This document shows positions 62,267 through 64,000 of a DNA stretch of 64,000 nucleotides, piece by piece. Position numbers and translations under genes: made by a program. The stretch covers positions 248,001-312,000 of the forward strand of contig JAIBCL010000005.1 of assembly GCA_019694165.1 (NCBI GenBank). Reading direction: 5' to 3'. Source of the DNA: Verrucomicrobiaceae bacterium (GTDB taxonomy: Bacteria > Verrucomicrobiota > Verrucomicrobiia > Verrucomicrobiales > Verrucomicrobiaceae). The notes beneath the pieces are model-generated. The model had not been told where the DNA came from and did not search any database. It saw only the letters and a program-made list of their open reading frames with translations. The first letter of the stretch is position 1, and every line of letters begins with the position of its first letter.

Positions 62267-63604
62267 TCAGAGTTCGAGGATGCGCGACCACAGCTCCTCG
62301 ATCTTCGCGGGGCCGACGACGAGGTAGTGCGAGGTGCGCAGCGAGGGCAGCCGCTCCTTGATGTGCCGGGAGGCCTCCTCGGCCCCCTGCTCGCCTGTGA
62401 AAGGCAGCAGCGAGACGAATCCACCGGACGGAGGCCGCGTGGTGAGCGCCGTGACGGGAAGGATGCCGGTGATCTGACGGCCATCGCTTGAGACGGCGCG
62501 CTCGCCCTCGGGCACTTCGCACCGGATCACAGCCGAGGGGATGCGGTGCGTCTGCTCCGTCTCGAGCGCTTGTGCGAGCAGCACCATGAAATCCTCGAGC
62601 GGCAGCAGCTTGCGGCCGGATGCGGCGCCGCCGGGCGATTCGGCATGGGCGCGCAGCGTGAGCACCCAGTGCAAGATGACCTCGATGCGGGCCAGGTTCC
62701 GCGGGTCGGAGGACTCCAGCGGCATGTCCTGGATGAGCAGCACGCCCTCGTGATCGTGATGTTTCCACGGCACGGCGGTGAGGAAGGGCTGGTCCTTGGA
62801 ATTCTCCAGCGGATTTGTGAGCGAGGCGATGGCCTTCTCCTCCAGCGCCCGCGCGGCGAGCGGTGAGCGCGCCAGCGTCAGGCTCGCCGCCAGCGGCGCC
62901 GTCTCGTGTATGACGGCCTCGCGGTGCAGCGTGCCTTCGCGCAGCGAGTAGAATCCGGCGGACGTGACTCCGGCGAGACGGTGCAGCAGATGAAGCAGCG
63001 CCGGAAAGACCTCACCGGGAGGCAGCGGGACGAGCTTGCGCAATTCCACGTCGAGGGAGGCAAAGGAAGCATTGTGAAGCGCGAGGCGCTGCTGCAGCTC
63101 GTGGCGCGTCTCATTGACGATGTCCAGCTCGCTGCGCAGACGATCGACCTGCGCGGTGAGCATGTCATTGCCGCGCTGGAGCTTCCAGGCATCACCGCGC
63201 AGCATGTGGTGAAGCTGGCCGGCAAGAAAGCCCGCGACGACAAAACTGGTGAGCGGGTAGCGATGCTGCGTGGCGAAAACCCACGGCTCCACGCCCTCGA
63301 TGCGCGCCCGGATGACGGACAGGACGGCCACCGTGAGCAGACCCACCGTGGTGCCGGCCGCTGCGCCGTAGCGCGCGCCGATGAGCAGCGCGGGCAGCAA
63401 CCAGGGCGTGGGGTTGAGATCGAGCCAGCCGGCATCATCCCGCGCCAGCACGTAATTCAGCCCGGCCAGCAGTGCGCAGAGCAGCAGTGCATCACGCACC
63501 ACGCGTCCGATAGAGTCGTTTGTTCCTTCCATGCTCGTGAGTCGATTGATGCCAGCGCCAAGGCCCGTGGCAAATGGCAATGTGAGGGCGCGGGCGGAGT
63601 TCAT
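62267..63604 (-). CDS. pelD: PelD-like regulatory membrane protein
   Basis: A 445-residue protein. N-terminal helices (about 35-130), a short coiled coil (RSELDIVNETRHELQQRL), a GAF domain (about 165-310, AGVTSAGFYSLREGTLHRE) and a degenerate GGDEF-like C-terminal domain. In Pseudomonas PelD binds c-di-GMP through an R-x-x-D site in that domain; here I find no R-x-x-D in residues 230-445. The ATG at 63604 overlaps the upstream stop (ATGA), so I use it; the ATG at 63532 is an alternative. It begins the pelDEFG order. Confidence 0.88.
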   Translation of the reverse strand: MNSARALTLPFATGLGAGINRLTSMEGTNDSIGRVVRDALLLCALLAGLNYVLARDDAGWLDLNPTPWLLPALLIGARYGAAAGTTVGLLTVAVLSVIRARIEGVEPWVFATQHRYPLTSFVVAGFLAGQLHHMLRGDAWKLQRGNDMLTAQVDRLRSELDIVNETRHELQQRLALHNASFASLDVELRKLVPLPPGEVFPALLHLLHRLAGVTSAGFYSLREGTLHREAVIHETAPLAASLTLARSPLAARALEEKAIASLTNPLENSKDQPFLTAVPWKHHDHEGVLLIQDMPLESSDPRNLARIEVILHWVLTLRAHAESPGGAASGRKLLPLEDFMVLLAQALETEQTHRIPSAVIRCEVPEGERAVSSDGRQITGILPVTALTTRPPSGGFVSLLPFTGEQGAEEASRHIKERLPSLRTSHYLVVGPAKIEELWSRILEL

Positions 63605-64000
63605 CGGCGGGTGATGGGTTTGTCGCTGATGGCGTCAGCGGCGATGCTACCGGGCGCGCTGTGCCGGGCGATCTTGCGGCTCACGACGGAGAGCGCTTTC
63701 GCGTAGGCTTCATTCGCCTCAGCGGCGAGGCCCAGCTTCATGTGCGCATCACCGAGCAGCATCCAGTCCGCGGGCTGCGGCTGCGTGCTCTGGGCGATGT
63801 TCTGCCGCGCGAAGACTTCGGCCTTGTCGAAGTGACCTGCCATCAGATGGGCGGAGGCGAGCATGGCAAAATTCTCGCGCTCAGAAGGAACGGACGCAAA
63901 GAGCCGCGCGCCGCGCGCCGCATCACCGGCGAGGCAGCAGGCGGCTGCAAGATGCAACCGCGCCTGCTTGGAAAGCTCGAACCTGCCTTCGAAATCCGGA
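63601..64000 (-). CDS. TPR-repeat protein, 5' partial
   Basis: The frame is open to the right edge (PDFEGRFELSKQARLHLAAA) and ends ADAISDKPITRR at 63601. TPR-like helices include MLASAHLMAGHFDKAEVFARQN and WMLLGDAHMKLGLAAEANEAYAKAL. The stop overlaps the pelD start. In Pel operons a TPR outer-membrane protein (PelB) precedes pelC/pelD, but this end lacks a barrel, so it is probably another TPR protein. Confidence 0.8.
   Translation of the reverse strand, partial: PDFEGRFELSKQARLHLAAACCLAGDAARGARLFASVPSERENFAMLASAHLMAGHFDKAEVFARQNIAQSTQPQPADWMLLGDAHMKLGLAAEANEAYAKALSVVSRKIARHSAPGSIAADAISDKPITRR

Overview
The window reads as a chromosomal segment of a GC-rich Gram-negative bacterium of the PVC group, most likely Verrucomicrobiota. 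Reasons: a DUF1501 protein with a Tat signal, a giant FG-GAP/PVC-type CxxCH cytochrome dehydrogenase, a stand-alone planctomycete-type cytochrome c, DUF2851, a secretin-like protein of the kind seen in Verrucomicrobia, and many short palindromic repeats that sit inside reading frames. I see no tRNA, rRNA, CRISPR array, transposase or prophage.

Layout, left to right. 1-6 kb: 3' part of a GH94 (cyclic glucan synthase-type) gene, an SbmA/YddA-type ABC protein with a ruined ATPase domain, an orphan SbcD nuclease, and DUF1501. 6-11 kb: a 1641-residue secreted cytochrome fusion. 11-18 kb: DUF2330, a decayed tail copy of DUF2851, an S10 peptidase, a polytopic membrane protein and the intact DUF2851 gene. 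18-20 kb: an overlapping three-gene operon with two paralogous Cys/His-rich proteins and a Kelch protein. 20-25 kb: hybrid histidine kinase, secreted alpha/beta hydrolase, proS and an EF-hand protein. 25-34.6 kb: a leftward cluster of sialidase-like, FAD-oxidoreductase, SDR, M20 peptidase and secretin-like genes. 34.7-37.5 kb: flavoprotein reductase, rlmB-like methyltransferase and a sigma-70 family factor. 37.9-41.1 kb: trypsin-like PDZ protease plus an inactive paralogue. 41.3-47.6 kb: cytochrome c, valS, GspG-like protein and a squalene-hopene-cyclase-like enzyme. 47.8-49.7 kb: a second protease plus inactive paralogue pair. 49.8-57.5 kb: PepP, small orphan genes, DUF998-like, beta-helix protein, Fe-ADH and a GT-C-like membrane protein. 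57.8-64 kb: the distal part of a Pel exopolysaccharide operon, transcribed leftward in the order TPR protein, pelD, pelE-like, pelF, pelG.

Three themes stand out. (1) REPIN-like palindromes, pairs of hairpins each with a GTAG foot pointing inward, are inserted in frame in the squalene-hopene-cyclase-like gene and in the cytochrome fusion, and one supplies a stop codon. (2) Protein pairs or proteins keep an enzyme fold but lose its catalytic residues: two separate active-protease/dead-protease tandems and one ABC protein with a dead nucleotide-binding domain. (3) Tail-only gene copies lie in intergenic space (DUF2851 clearly, pelG probably), one with a palindrome at its breakpoint.

Most start codons were chosen from signal peptides, operon overlaps or family length; doubtful ones are flagged.
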